Made by a program: the position numbers and the translations under genes
The notes under the pieces: generated by a model
Database searches by the model: none
What the model was told of the DNA's origin: nothing
Seen by the model: the letters and a program-made list of their open reading frames with translations, nothing else
NCBI GenBank assembly: GCA_021819345.1
Contig: JAKARG010000026.1
Span: 1-14,004 of the forward strand
Direction: 5' to 3'
Length of the DNA: 14,004 nucleotides
Origin: Actinomycetes bacterium
Lineage (GTDB): Bacteria > Actinomycetota > Acidimicrobiia > Acidimicrobiales > Palsa-688
In this document: one piece after another, positions 6,631 through 13,936 of the stretch
Position numbering within the stretch: position 1 is the first letter of the stretch
How the letters are laid out: each line of letters opens with the position of its first letter

Positions 6631-7800
6631 ATGCCAAACGCGACCCCAGGCGAGCCCAGTGAGCAGAGGGGCGGTTGGGGCGCCCTCACCGTAGACGAGG
6701 TCCATCGGTGGCGAGACCTGCGGGCATTCGTAGAGCTCCCCTACCGGCTCCATGCCGGCTCCCCCTGGGTACCGCCGGTACGTATCGAGCGCCTGGCGTA
6801 CCTCAACCGCAAGCTCAACCCGTTCTTCACCCACGGCCGTGCCGCCTGGTTCCTCGCCCGCCGGCAGGGAACCGTGGTCGGGAGGATATCGGCGCAGGTC
6901 GACGACGAGTTCAACCGCTTCCACGGGAGCCGCTGGGGGATGTTCGGCTTCCTCGAGCTGGAAGACGACCCGGAGGTGGCCGAGGCCCTCCTCGCTGCTG
7001 CCGAGGCGTGGCTGCGCTCGGAAGGCTGCGAGAAGATGGTCGGTCCGATGGACCTCACCGTCAACGACGAGAGCGGGGTGCTCATCGAGGGCTTCGAGCG
7101 GAGGCCACAGATCAAGCAACCCTGGCACCCGCCCTACTACCAGGTCCGCTGCGAGGAAGCCGGCCTCACCAAGGCGGTCGACCTGCTGTCCTACGAGCTG
7201 GACATCTCCGATCGAGAGCACCTGGACCCGGTGATCCCGAAGGCCGCCGAGCGGGCCCGGTCCCGCCACGGGCTCACCGTCAGGTTGATGGGCCGCCGCC
7301 ATCTACGCCGTGACATGGACATCTTCGCCGAGATCTACAACGACGCATGGTCCGACAACTGGGGTTTCGTGCCCTACGGCAAGGCGGACCTGGACGCCTA
7401 CGCGCTCGAGATGCAGATCGCCTGGGCACCCGGCTGGTTCATGATCGTCGAGCACGACGCGACCCCGGTCGCAATGGCCATCACCGTGTTGGACCTGAAC
7501 CAGGTCCTCGCCCGGATGCACGGAAGGCTGCTCCCGTGGGGCTGGTGGTACCTCCTGCGGCGCTACCACTACGTCGACCAGGTCCGGGTCGGCTTCCTCG
7601 GGGTGAAGCCGGCCTACGAGTACACCGGGGCCGCCGCGTTGCTCTACGCCGAGCACTTCGCCACTGCGGAGCACTCCTGGATCAAGCACGGCGAGGCCGG
7701 ATGGATCCTCGAGACCAACCGGGGGATGCGCCGGGGACTCGAGGCGATGGGCGGCCGGATCGTGAAGCGCTACCGGGTCTACGAGCGCCAGCTGGCCTAA
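6631..7800 (+). CDS. GNAT-fold acyltransferase-like protein (YghO-like)
   Basis: 389 residues from ATG 6631; another ATG lies at 6625, but AGGA (6620-6623) is seven bases from 6631 and only one from 6625. The sequence resembles a widespread family of about 370-390-residue proteins with two acyl-CoA N-acyltransferase-like halves, annotated as YghO-like or N-acetyltransferase. Visible hallmarks are RLHAGSPWVPPVR near 40, NPFFTHGRAAWFLAR near 64, GPMDLTVNDESGVLIEGF near 139, IYNDAWSDNWGFVPY near 236, a core strand with VGFLGVKPAYEYTG near 321, and the ending GWILETNRGMRRGLEAMGG then KRYRVYE. Substrate and pathway are not known to me. It stands alone on the plus strand, convergent with the lipoate operon. 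No membrane segment or signal peptide is evident. Confident as a gene and fairly confident in the fold; the function is open. Confidence 0.85.
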   Translation: MPNATPGEPSEQRGGWGALTVDEVHRWRDLRAFVELPYRLHAGSPWVPPVRIERLAYLNRKLNPFFTHGRAAWFLARRQGTVVGRISAQVDDEFNRFHGSRWGMFGFLELEDDPEVAEALLAAAEAWLRSEGCEKMVGPMDLTVNDESGVLIEGFERRPQIKQPWHPPYYQVRCEEAGLTKAVDLLSYELDISDREHLDPVIPKAAERARSRHGLTVRLMGRRHLRRDMDIFAEIYNDAWSDNWGFVPYGKADLDAYALEMQIAWAPGWFMIVEHDATPVAMAITVLDLNQVLARMHGRLLPWGWWYLLRRYHYVDQVRVGFLGVKPAYEYTGAAALLYAEHFATAEHSWIKHGEAGWILETNRGMRRGLEAMGGRIVKRYRVYERQLA

Positions 7801-7816
7801 CCGGCCCAGCGGAGCC

Positions 7817-7874
7817 TGGCCACCGACACCTGGCCCCCCGCCAACCCGCCCTGCGCAACGTGGCCACCGACACC
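7817..7874 (+). repeat. 14-base direct repeat in the convergent intergenic region
   Basis: TGGCCACCGACACC occurs at 7817-7830 and again at 7861-7874, 44 bases apart, in the 113-base gap between two convergent genes. No function can be assigned. Confidence 0.6.
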
Positions 7875-7900
7875 CGGGAAGCAGGCGCCCTGGCCGAGGG

Positions 7901-7913
7901 GCCCCGGCGGGGC
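7901..7913. terminator. Short GC hairpin between convergent genes, weak terminator candidate
   Basis: GCCCC-GGC-GGGGC forms a five-pair stem with a three-base loop, directly beside the stop codon of the M24 peptidase gene (7914-7916). There is no T tract on either side, so an intrinsic terminator is doubtful. It is listed because two transcription units meet here. Confidence 0.2.
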
Positions 7914-9035
7914 TCAGCCGACGACGGTGAGGTCGTGGCTGGCCAGGTTGAGCGGCCTCGGACCCGCGTCGGTGGCAACGACGATGTCCTCGATGCGGGC
8001 CCCGTAGCGACCGGCCAGGTAGATGCCCGGCTCGACGGAGAACGCGTGCCCGGCAACTAGGGGCTGGGCGTTGCCGGCGACGATGTAGGGGTCCTCGTGG
8101 CCCTCCATCCCGATGCCGTGACCGGTGCGATGGATGAACGCCGCTCCATAGCCACCCGCTGCTATCCGCTCCCGCGCGACCCGGTCCACCTCCTCACAGG
8201 GGGTGCCTACGGTCGCAGCAGCGACCGCCGCGGCCTGGGCTTCCTGCAACAAGGCGTAGAGCTCGACCATCTCGGGCGAGGGCTCGCCGGTGAAGACGGT
8301 CCGCGTGATGTCCGAGCAGTAGCCGGCCATGGTTCCCCCGAAGTCGCACACCACCGCCTCACCCGGCCCGATCACCCGGGTCCCCGGCTCGTGGTGGGGG
8401 CTCGCCGAGTTGGGGCCGCTGCCGACGATGGCGAAGTCGACGCGATCGTGGCCCTCGGCGATCAGGCGGCGCCCGAGGTCCTCCGACACCTGCCTCTCGC
8501 TGCGCCCGACCAGAGCGACCTCCCCGCCCAGGAGTGCGGCAGCAACCCGGTCGGCACCAGCGGAGGCGGCGGCGAGCGCCTCGACCTCCTCGCGGTCCTT
8601 GACCGCCCTCAGCGGGCCGGTGACCCGAGAGGAGGTCCCCCACTCCCTCGACGGGAGGGCCTCCTGGAGAGCCAGGAGGAAGGTGGACCACATCCGGTCG
8701 GAGACCGCTAGCCGGCGCCGGCTGCCGACGATCCGGGCCGCGGCCGCCACTGGATCCTCTCCCTCCGCCCAGGGCCGCACCTCGAAGACCGCCGGGTCGG
8801 GATCGACCCGAGGGGCCTCGAGCTCGGGGACGAGCAACACTGCGTCTGCGTCTGCCGGCACCACGAGCACGGTGAGGCGCTCGAGCGGCATCGCCTGGTA
8901 GCCGGTCAACCACGGCAGGTCGGCGCCGAGGGAGAGCAGCATCGCCTCGATCCCCGACTCCTCCATCGCCGCCCGCACCCGGGCTATCCGTCCCTGCCGG
9001 CCCGCCGGCAGCACCGACGTGCCCGGCTGGCTCAT
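7914..9035 (-). CDS. M24 family metallopeptidase (Xaa-Pro aminopeptidase/dipeptidase type)
   Basis: 373 residues from ATG 9035, which overlaps the stop of the lipB-lipA gene by ATGA. The frame is open further upstream, but that part is antisense-like Arg/Gly sequence inside the fusion gene. The N-terminal creatinase-like domain (about 12-140) is followed by the pita-bread catalytic domain. All five metal ligands can be placed: Asp231 (VVCDFGG), Asp242 (YCSDITRTVF), His306 (HRTGHGIGMEGHEDP), Glu335 (FSVEPGIY) and Glu349 (ARIEDIVV). It should be an active two-metal cytoplasmic peptidase that removes or splits an N-terminal residue before proline, though the exact substrate is not fixed by motifs. 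It is the last gene of the lpd-E2-lipBA operon. Such a peptidase has no known part in lipoylation, so the link may be only one of expression. Confidence 0.93.
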   Translation of the reverse strand: MSQPGTSVLPAGRQGRIARVRAAMEESGIEAMLLSLGADLPWLTGYQAMPLERLTVLVVPADADAVLLVPELEAPRVDPDPAVFEVRPWAEGEDPVAAAARIVGSRRRLAVSDRMWSTFLLALQEALPSREWGTSSRVTGPLRAVKDREEVEALAAASAGADRVAAALLGGEVALVGRSERQVSEDLGRRLIAEGHDRVDFAIVGSGPNSASPHHEPGTRVIGPGEAVVCDFGGTMAGYCSDITRTVFTGEPSPEMVELYALLQEAQAAAVAAATVGTPCEEVDRVARERIAAGGYGAAFIHRTGHGIGMEGHEDPYIVAGNAQPLVAGHAFSVEPGIYLAGRYGARIEDIVVATDAGPRPLNLASHDLTVVG

Positions 9036-10831
9036 CGGAAGGCCCCGCTCGCCGAGGACAGCAGCGGAGGGGCTCCCGCCGACGCCACGGCGTCCGCCGC
9101 AGCGCGGGCGTGGTAGCTGGAGCGGGTGAGGGGCGAGGCCTCCACATGCGGGATGCCGATCGCCTCCCCTGCAGCAGCGAGGCCGGCCAGCTCGGCCGGG
9201 CTCCACCAACGCTGGACCGGAAGATGGCGGGCGCTCGGGCGCAGGTACTGGCCGATGGTGACGATCGCTACGCCGACACCGTGCAGATCGGCAAGTGCGG
9301 AGAGCACCTCGCCGGGCTCCTCTCCCATTCCGACGATCAAGCCCGACTTGGTGGTGAGGCCGGCGGAGCGCGCCCTGGCGAGCACCGACAGGCTCCGGGC
9401 ATACGAAGCCGAGGGTCGGACGGCACGCTGGAGGCGGGCGACCGTCTCCAGGTTGTGGTTCAACACGTCCGGCCGGGCGTCGAAGATCCGAGCCAGCGAC
9501 TCGTCGTTACCCCGGCAGTCGGAGATCAGTAGCTCGACGCGGGTAGCAGGCATGCGCCGGCGGATCGCGCGGGCCGTCTCGGCGAGGGCGCCGGCGCCGT
9601 CGTCGGGGAGGTCGTCTCGGGCGACGGTCGTCACGACGGCATGAGCTAGACCGAGGCGCTCGACCGCCTCGGCGACCCGCTCCGGCTCGCCCGGGTCGGG
9701 GGGGAGCGGCTTGCGGGTGTCGACCAGGCAGAACCCGCACGCACGGGTGCAGCGGTCCCCGTTGACCATGAAGGTCGCCGTGCCGTCTGCCCAGCACTCG
9801 TAGATGTTCGGGCACCCGGCCTCCTCGCAGACCGTGACGAGCGAGAGCGACCGGATCGTCTTGCGCAAGGAGCGGTACTCGTCGCCCATCCGGGCCGGGA
9901 CCCGCAACCAGTCGGGCTTGCGCTCGGCGATGCCGAGCCCGGCCTCCGGGTCCACGCCCGCCTCCGCCAAGCGCCCGAGCAGTCGCACCGGCTGCCCGGC
10001 GCCGGCGAGCACGGCCCGACTTGCACCGGCTCCCACTGCGCTCCCGGCGCTGGCGTTCATCGCACTCCGGGCGCCGGCACTGCCACCAGCACCGGCAGCG
10101 GTACCGGCGGAGGCCTCTTCGCCGACCTGCTCCCCTCTCGTGAACGCGGCCAGGTCCGCCGGAGAGACCCTCCAGGCGACGTCACTGCGGTCGACCCGGT
10201 CGTAGCCGAAGTGCGCAGCGGCGGCATCGACCACTGCGTCGACGGCGTCGCGCATCTCGACGCAGACACCCTCGGCGAGCAACGAGCTCACCGGCTTGTC
10301 GGCGATACCGCAGGGGACGATATGGCCGAAGTAGGCGAGGTCAGGGCTCACGTTGAGGGCGAACCCGTGCATGCTCCGGCCCTTCGACAGGCGCACGCCG
10401 ACGGCGCAGACCTTGCGCGGAGCGCCCTCGGCCACCCCGACCCACACCCCGGGGTAGCCGTCCAGGCGGGAGGCGCCGGGCAAGCCGAGCGAGGAGAGGG
10501 CGTCGATCACGACCCCTTCCAGTGCGTGCACGTACCCGGGCACCGCGCCCGGGCCCATTGCCACCGTGCGGATCGGGTAGCCGACCAGCTGGCCAGGGCC
10601 ATGGTAGGTGACGTCGCCGCCCCGGTCGGTCGTGAGGACCTCTGCTCCCACCGAAGCCGGATCGACCAGTACGTGCGCCGGATCGGCCCTCACCCCGAGG
10701 GTGTAGACGTGGGGGTGCTCGAGCAGGAGCAGCCAGTCGTCAGTGCCGTCTGCCCAGAGCCCGTGCTGCAATGCGAGCGCGTCAGCGTAGCGGACCCGCC
10801 CGAGCCAGCGGGCACGTAGAGGACCGCTCAC
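9032..10831 (-). CDS. lipB-lipA: Fused octanoyltransferase (LipB) and lipoyl synthase (LipA)
   Basis: One uninterrupted 599-residue frame holds both enzymes of de novo lipoylation. The LipB part (about 1-215) has RGGDVTYHGPGQLVGYP (70-86), the catalytic-type Lys140 (RKVCAVGVR), HGFALNV (155-161) and the acyl-thioester cysteine Cys174 (IVPCGI). It moves octanoyl from acyl carrier protein to a lipoyl-domain lysine. A 45-residue Ala/Gly/Ser linker follows (about 236-280). The LipA part (about 281-599) has the auxiliary-cluster cysteines 335, 340 and 346 (CEEAGCPNIYEC), radical SAM cysteines 361, 365 and 368 (CTRACGFC), and the RSSY motif (570-573) whose Ser binds the auxiliary cluster. It inserts two sulfurs to give lipoyl. 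All key residues of both are present. The start is GTG at 10831, ten bases after the E2 stop, without a clear SD. In most bacteria these are two proteins. An in-frame ATG at 10060 could also yield free LipA. Confidence 0.95.
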   Translation of the reverse strand: MSGPLRARWLGRVRYADALALQHGLWADGTDDWLLLLEHPHVYTLGVRADPAHVLVDPASVGAEVLTTDRGGDVTYHGPGQLVGYPIRTVAMGPGAVPGYVHALEGVVIDALSSLGLPGASRLDGYPGVWVGVAEGAPRKVCAVGVRLSKGRSMHGFALNVSPDLAYFGHIVPCGIADKPVSSLLAEGVCVEMRDAVDAVVDAAAAHFGYDRVDRSDVAWRVSPADLAAFTRGEQVGEEASAGTAAGAGGSAGARSAMNASAGSAVGAGASRAVLAGAGQPVRLLGRLAEAGVDPEAGLGIAERKPDWLRVPARMGDEYRSLRKTIRSLSLVTVCEEAGCPNIYECWADGTATFMVNGDRCTRACGFCLVDTRKPLPPDPGEPERVAEAVERLGLAHAVVTTVARDDLPDDGAGALAETARAIRRRMPATRVELLISDCRGNDESLARIFDARPDVLNHNLETVARLQRAVRPSASYARSLSVLARARSAGLTTKSGLIVGMGEEPGEVLSALADLHGVGVAIVTIGQYLRPSARHLPVQRWWSPAELAGLAAAGEAIGIPHVEASPLTRSSYHARAAADAVASAGAPPLLSSASGAFR

Positions 10832-10841
10832 CGAAGGAGGC

Positions 10842-12338
10842 TCACAGCTCGACAGCCCAGTCCCGGGTCTCCAGGATCTCCTTCACCCGAGCGACGAACG
10901 CTGCTGCGTAGGCTCCGTCGAAGGCACGGTGATCCCAGGAGAGCACCAGGTTGCCGACCGGGTGGACGGCGATCCCGTCGGTGCCGTCGGGCAGCTCGAC
11001 GGCCACCGGAGCCTTGCGGACCCCGTCGGTGGAGAGGATCGCCACCTGTGGCTGGTTGATCACCGGGACGGTGATGAAGGTCCCGAACGGCCCGGCATTG
11101 GTGATGGTGAAAGTCCCCCCTGCGATGTCGTCCATGGTGAGCTTGCGGCTCCGGGCCCTGGCGGCGAGACCCGAGACCTCCCGGGCGATCTGGCGCATCC
11201 GCTTGCCGTCGGCCTGGTGGACGACCGGGACCAGCAGCCCCTCGAAGTCGAGGTCGACGGCTATCCCGAGGTTGACGTCCCGGTGGACCACCAGTGCGTC
11301 CTCGCCGACCGAGCTGTTCACGTGCGGGAACTCGGCCACGGCGTCCACCACGGCGCGTGCCACGAAGGGGAGATAGGTGAGGCCGAAGCCCTCGGCCTCC
11401 CTGAAGGCGGCCTTGGCCGCCGAGCGGACCTTCTCCACTCCGAGATAGTCGACCTGCACTGCGACCATGGTGTGGGCCGAGGTGGCCTTCGAGCGCACCA
11501 TGTGCTCGGCGGTGCGCCGGCGGATGTTGGTGAACGGCACGACGGTGTCGCGCTCCCCCGCGCTGGCCGGGCCGAACGGCTCGGCAGGCGCCGCAGGGCG
11601 CTGCTCTGCCGCCGCAGGCGCGCTGGGGGCCAGGGGGGCGGGGGGCGCAGCCGGCGGTGCAGGAGGGGCAGCCGGCGGCCCACCGTTGCTCTGCTTGTCG
11701 ATCAGTGCGAGCACGTCCGAGCGGGTGATCCGGCCGCCGGCGCCAGATCCGGCGATGCTCGACGGATCGAGGTTGTGCTCGGCGATCAGCCGGCGCACGA
11801 CCGGCGAGAGCACCTTGCCCCCCGGTCCAGCGGCCGGGGAGTCGCCAGCCGGGCCGGCAGCGCCAAGAGGCGATGCAGCCGGCACGCCGGCGCCGGGCGC
11901 GCCCGGCGGGGCGAGGGCCATCCCGGCCGCAGCGGGCTGGAGGGTGGCGGGGCTCGGCTCCGGAGCCCCGACCCTTACGCTCGCGGGGTCGGGTAGCGCC
12001 TCGGAGGAGCCGTTGGCCGCTGTCGGGGCGGGCTCGGTCGGCGACGACCCGTTCGCACCAGCCGGGGTGGCGCTCTCTTGGGTGGCGGCAGCCGGGCTTG
12101 CCCCCTCGGGGGCGATCACCGCCAGGCGCGTCCCGACGTCGACGGTGTCCCCCTCGGGAACGAGGATCTCGGCCAGCACCCCGGCCGCCGGGGAGGGCAC
12201 CTCCGAGTCGACCTTGTCGGTGGACACCTCGAAGAGGACCTCGTCCTCGGCGACCGGGTCGCCGACCTGCTTGAGCCACCGGGTGACGGTCCCCTCGGTC
12301 ACGGTCTCGCCCAACTGGGGCATGACGATGTCAGCCAA
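10842..12338 (-). CDS. 2-oxoacid dehydrogenase E2, dihydrolipoyl acyltransferase
   Basis: Core subunit of a 2-oxoacid dehydrogenase complex; it carries the acyl group on lipoyl-lysine and passes it to CoA. 498 residues: one lipoyl domain (1-77) with the lipoyl site Lys42 in STDKVDSE; an Ala/Pro/Gly-rich linker (about 78-173); a peripheral-subunit binding domain (about 177-213, VRRLIAEHNLDPSSIAGSG and GRITRSDVLALI) that holds E1 or E3; a second Ala/Pro linker (218-262); and the catalytic domain (about 264-498) with the active-site motif HRAFDG (His470, Asp474). The start is TTG at 12338, seven bases after AGAGGA (12346-12351), overlapping lpd by eight bases. Whether it serves pyruvate, 2-oxoglutarate or branched-chain oxoacids cannot be told here; no E1 gene is in view. 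The next gene makes the enzymes that lipoylate it. Confidence 0.95.
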   Translation of the reverse strand: MADIVMPQLGETVTEGTVTRWLKQVGDPVAEDEVLFEVSTDKVDSEVPSPAAGVLAEILVPEGDTVDVGTRLAVIAPEGASPAAATQESATPAGANGSSPTEPAPTAANGSSEALPDPASVRVGAPEPSPATLQPAAAGMALAPPGAPGAGVPAASPLGAAGPAGDSPAAGPGGKVLSPVVRRLIAEHNLDPSSIAGSGAGGRITRSDVLALIDKQSNGGPPAAPPAPPAAPPAPLAPSAPAAAEQRPAAPAEPFGPASAGERDTVVPFTNIRRRTAEHMVRSKATSAHTMVAVQVDYLGVEKVRSAAKAAFREAEGFGLTYLPFVARAVVDAVAEFPHVNSSVGEDALVVHRDVNLGIAVDLDFEGLLVPVVHQADGKRMRQIAREVSGLAARARSRKLTMDDIAGGTFTITNAGPFGTFITVPVINQPQVAILSTDGVRKAPVAVELPDGTDGIAVHPVGNLVLSWDHRAFDGAYAAAFVARVKEILETRDWAVEL

Positions 12339-13737
12339 CGTGCAGTCCTCTTCCGGTCAGGGCGAGGATGGTCTCGCCGAAGGTCTCCGACAGGGTCGGG
12401 TGGGGCTGGACGAAGGGAGCGACCTCGTCGGGCGTCGCCTCCCAGTTCACGGAGAGGTAGGCCTGGCCGAGCTGCTCTGTCACCCAGGGCCCGACCATGT
12501 GCACCCCGAGTATCCGGCCTGCCCGGCCGTCGTGGGTCTTCTCGCAGATCACCTTCACCAGGCCCTCGGGCTCGCCCACGATCAACGCCCGGCCGTTGCC
12601 CCCGTAGGGGTCCTTCTTGGTGACCACTTCGTAGCCGGCCTCACGGGCAGCCTCCTCCGACAGCCCGGCGAAGGCCACCTCCGGATGGCAGTAGATGCAC
12701 CAGGGCACCTTGGAGTAGTCGACCGGGACGATCTCCTCTCCGAGGACCTGGTCGATGGCGCGCATCCCCTCTGCGAAACCGACATGGGCGAGCTGAGGGG
12801 TGGCGACCACATCCCCGCAAGCGAACACCCCCGGTTCCCCGGTGCGCAGGTGGTCGTCCACCTCGATGAACCCCCGGCTGTCGACGCGGACCCCGGTGCC
12901 CTCCAGGCCGAGATCCTCGGTGAGGGGCCGGCGGCCGACCGACACCACGACCGTCTCGACCCCGATCTCCTCCCCTTGGCCGAACTGCACGGTAGTCGTG
13001 CGGCCGTCGGCCGCTGGCCGGTGCCCGGTCACCGTGACCCCGGTTCGGATGTCGATCCCTCGCTGGCGGAAGGAGCGGACCACCACCTCTGCGACGTCCT
13101 TGTCGCAGCCGGGCAGGATCTTCGGGAGCCCCTCCAGGATGGTGACCTGCGAGCCGAGGTCGGAGAGCATCGAGGCGAACTCACAGCCGATCGCCCCGCC
13201 ACCGATCACGACCGCAGAGGCGGGTAGGTGCTCGAGGTCGAGGACCTCGTCGGAGGTGACCACCAGCCGGCCGTCGACCTCGAAGCCCGGGATCGTGCGC
13301 GGCACCGAGCCGGAAGCGATGATCACCCACTTGCCCCGCAGCTCGGTCCCGTCGTCGACGGTGACGAGGTGGTCGGGGCCGAGCCGGCCGGTGCCGGCAA
13401 AGGTGACCACCTTCCGCTTCTTCATGAGCCCCTGGAGGCCTTTCCACAGCTGGTCCACGACCTTCTGCTTGCGGGCCTGGCTCTGGGCGAGATCGACTCC
13501 AGGGGGGTCGGCAACGATGCCGAACTCCTTGGCGCCGACCACGGTCCGATAGACGGCCGCCGTCTCGAGCAGCTCCTTGGCCGGGATGCAGCCCCGGTGG
13601 AGGCAGGTGCCACCCACCTTGTCCTTCTCCACCACGGCGATGCGCAGACCGGCGAGACCTCCGTGGAGGGCCGCGGCGTAGCCCGCCGGGCCACCGCCGA
13701 TTATGACCACGTCGAAATCCTGGGCCGTCGGGACCAC
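12331..13737 (-). CDS. lpdA: Dihydrolipoyl dehydrogenase (E3)
   Basis: FAD enzyme that reoxidises dihydrolipoyl-E2 with NAD. 468 residues: FAD-binding GGGPAG (14-19), redox-active disulfide Cys45-Cys50 in GGTCLHRGCIPAK, NAD-binding GGGAIG (179-184), a second FAD motif FACGDV (305-310), and the C-terminal catalytic pair in HPTLSE (His446, Glu451) that works across the dimer. All key residues are present. The start is GTG at 13737: an in-frame TAG lies 18 bases before it and the next candidate would cut the FAD motif. GAGGAG lies directly against the start, closer than usual. First gene of the operon with E2, lipB-lipA and the peptidase, and divergent from mftA across 43 bases. A role with other partners of E3 is also possible. 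Confidence 0.96.
   Translation of the reverse strand: MVPTAQDFDVVIIGGGPAGYAAALHGGLAGLRIAVVEKDKVGGTCLHRGCIPAKELLETAAVYRTVVGAKEFGIVADPPGVDLAQSQARKQKVVDQLWKGLQGLMKKRKVVTFAGTGRLGPDHLVTVDDGTELRGKWVIIASGSVPRTIPGFEVDGRLVVTSDEVLDLEHLPASAVVIGGGAIGCEFASMLSDLGSQVTILEGLPKILPGCDKDVAEVVVRSFRQRGIDIRTGVTVTGHRPAADGRTTTVQFGQGEEIGVETVVVSVGRRPLTEDLGLEGTGVRVDSRGFIEVDDHLRTGEPGVFACGDVVATPQLAHVGFAEGMRAIDQVLGEEIVPVDYSKVPWCIYCHPEVAFAGLSEEAAREAGYEVVTKKDPYGGNGRALIVGEPEGLVKVICEKTHDGRAGRILGVHMVGPWVTEQLGQAYLSVNWEATPDEVAPFVQPHPTLSETFGETILALTGRGLHVG
12346..12351 (-). promoter_or_regulatory. Ribosome binding site that fixes the E2 TTG start
   Basis: AGAGGA on the minus strand, within the end of lpd, lies seven bases before TTG 12338. 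The next ATG (codon 6) would cut the conserved first strand of the lipoyl domain. Confidence 0.65.
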
Positions 13738-13746
13738 CTCCTCGCT

Positions 13747-13774
13747 CTGACCACCCTACGGCGGTATCTATCAT
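13747..13774 (+). promoter_or_regulatory. Possible leaderless promoter of mftA
   Basis: CTGACC (13747-13752, -35-like), 16 bases, then TATCAT (13769-13774, -10-like) on the plus strand. Six bases follow before the ATG at 13781, so a transcript starting about seven bases after the -10 would begin at the start codon itself. No SD precedes this ATG, which fits leaderless translation, common in actinobacteria. Inference from motif spacing only. Confidence 0.45.
13753..13758 (-). promoter_or_regulatory. Possible -10 element for the lpd operon
   Basis: TAGGGT on the minus strand fits TANNNT and lies 15 bases before the lpd GTG, leaving a very short leader with GAGGAG. I see no clear -35. It lies between the -35-like and -10-like elements proposed for mftA, so the two promoters would interfere or share control. 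Confidence 0.25.
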
Positions 13775-13780
13775 GACGGC

Positions 13781-13936
13781 ATGTCCGAGGTTGTACTCGA
13801 GAGCCGAGCGCCAGGCGCTCCCGTCCCTCCGGACCTGGCGCTGCTACGCGAGGAGCTGCCCGGCGACCGGGAGCTGGTCGAGGAGGAGCTGTTGGTGGAG
13901 GAGATCTCGATCGACGGCATGTGCGGGGTGTACTGA
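13781..13936 (+). CDS. mftA: Mycofactocin precursor peptide MftA
   Basis: A 51-residue peptide ending in the hallmark core IDGMCGVY (44-51), preceded by an acidic leader (LVEEELLVEEIS). In the mycofactocin pathway the leader binds MftB; the radical SAM enzyme MftC decarboxylates the C-terminal Tyr and links it to Val; MftE releases the Val-Tyr-derived piece; MftD and glycosyltransferase MftF complete a redox cofactor used by certain dehydrogenases. The N-terminus (MSEVVLESRAPGAPVPPDLA) is longer than in the roughly 30-residue mycobacterial forms I recall. It starts at ATG 13781; another ATG at 13773 is out of frame. The ending is diagnostic, so the call is strong despite the small size. Confidence 0.93.
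   Translation: MSEVVLESRAPGAPVPPDLALLREELPGDRELVEEELLVEEISIDGMCGVY

Noticed and set aside
9036..9209. N-terminal extension of the M24 peptidase
   Set aside because: It lies wholly inside the LipA coding region and reads as Arg/Gly/Pro-rich non-homologous sequence; ATG 9035 with its ATGA junction is the better start.
10020..10130. Linker of the fusion as a frameshifted intergenic region
   Set aside because: The frame is continuous and Ala/Gly/Ser-rich like many natural linkers, and both domains lie in the same frame; read support should still be checked.
12000..12100. Ala/Pro-rich part of E2 as a degraded second lipoyl domain
   Set aside because: No DK-type lipoylation motif or lipoyl-domain strands are left there; it looks like an ordinary flexible linker.
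11467..13227. Large plus-strand frame of 586 codons antisense to E2 and lpd
   Set aside because: High GC leaves antisense frames open; the opposite strand encodes complete E2 and E3 with every catalytic motif, and this frame has no recognisable domain.
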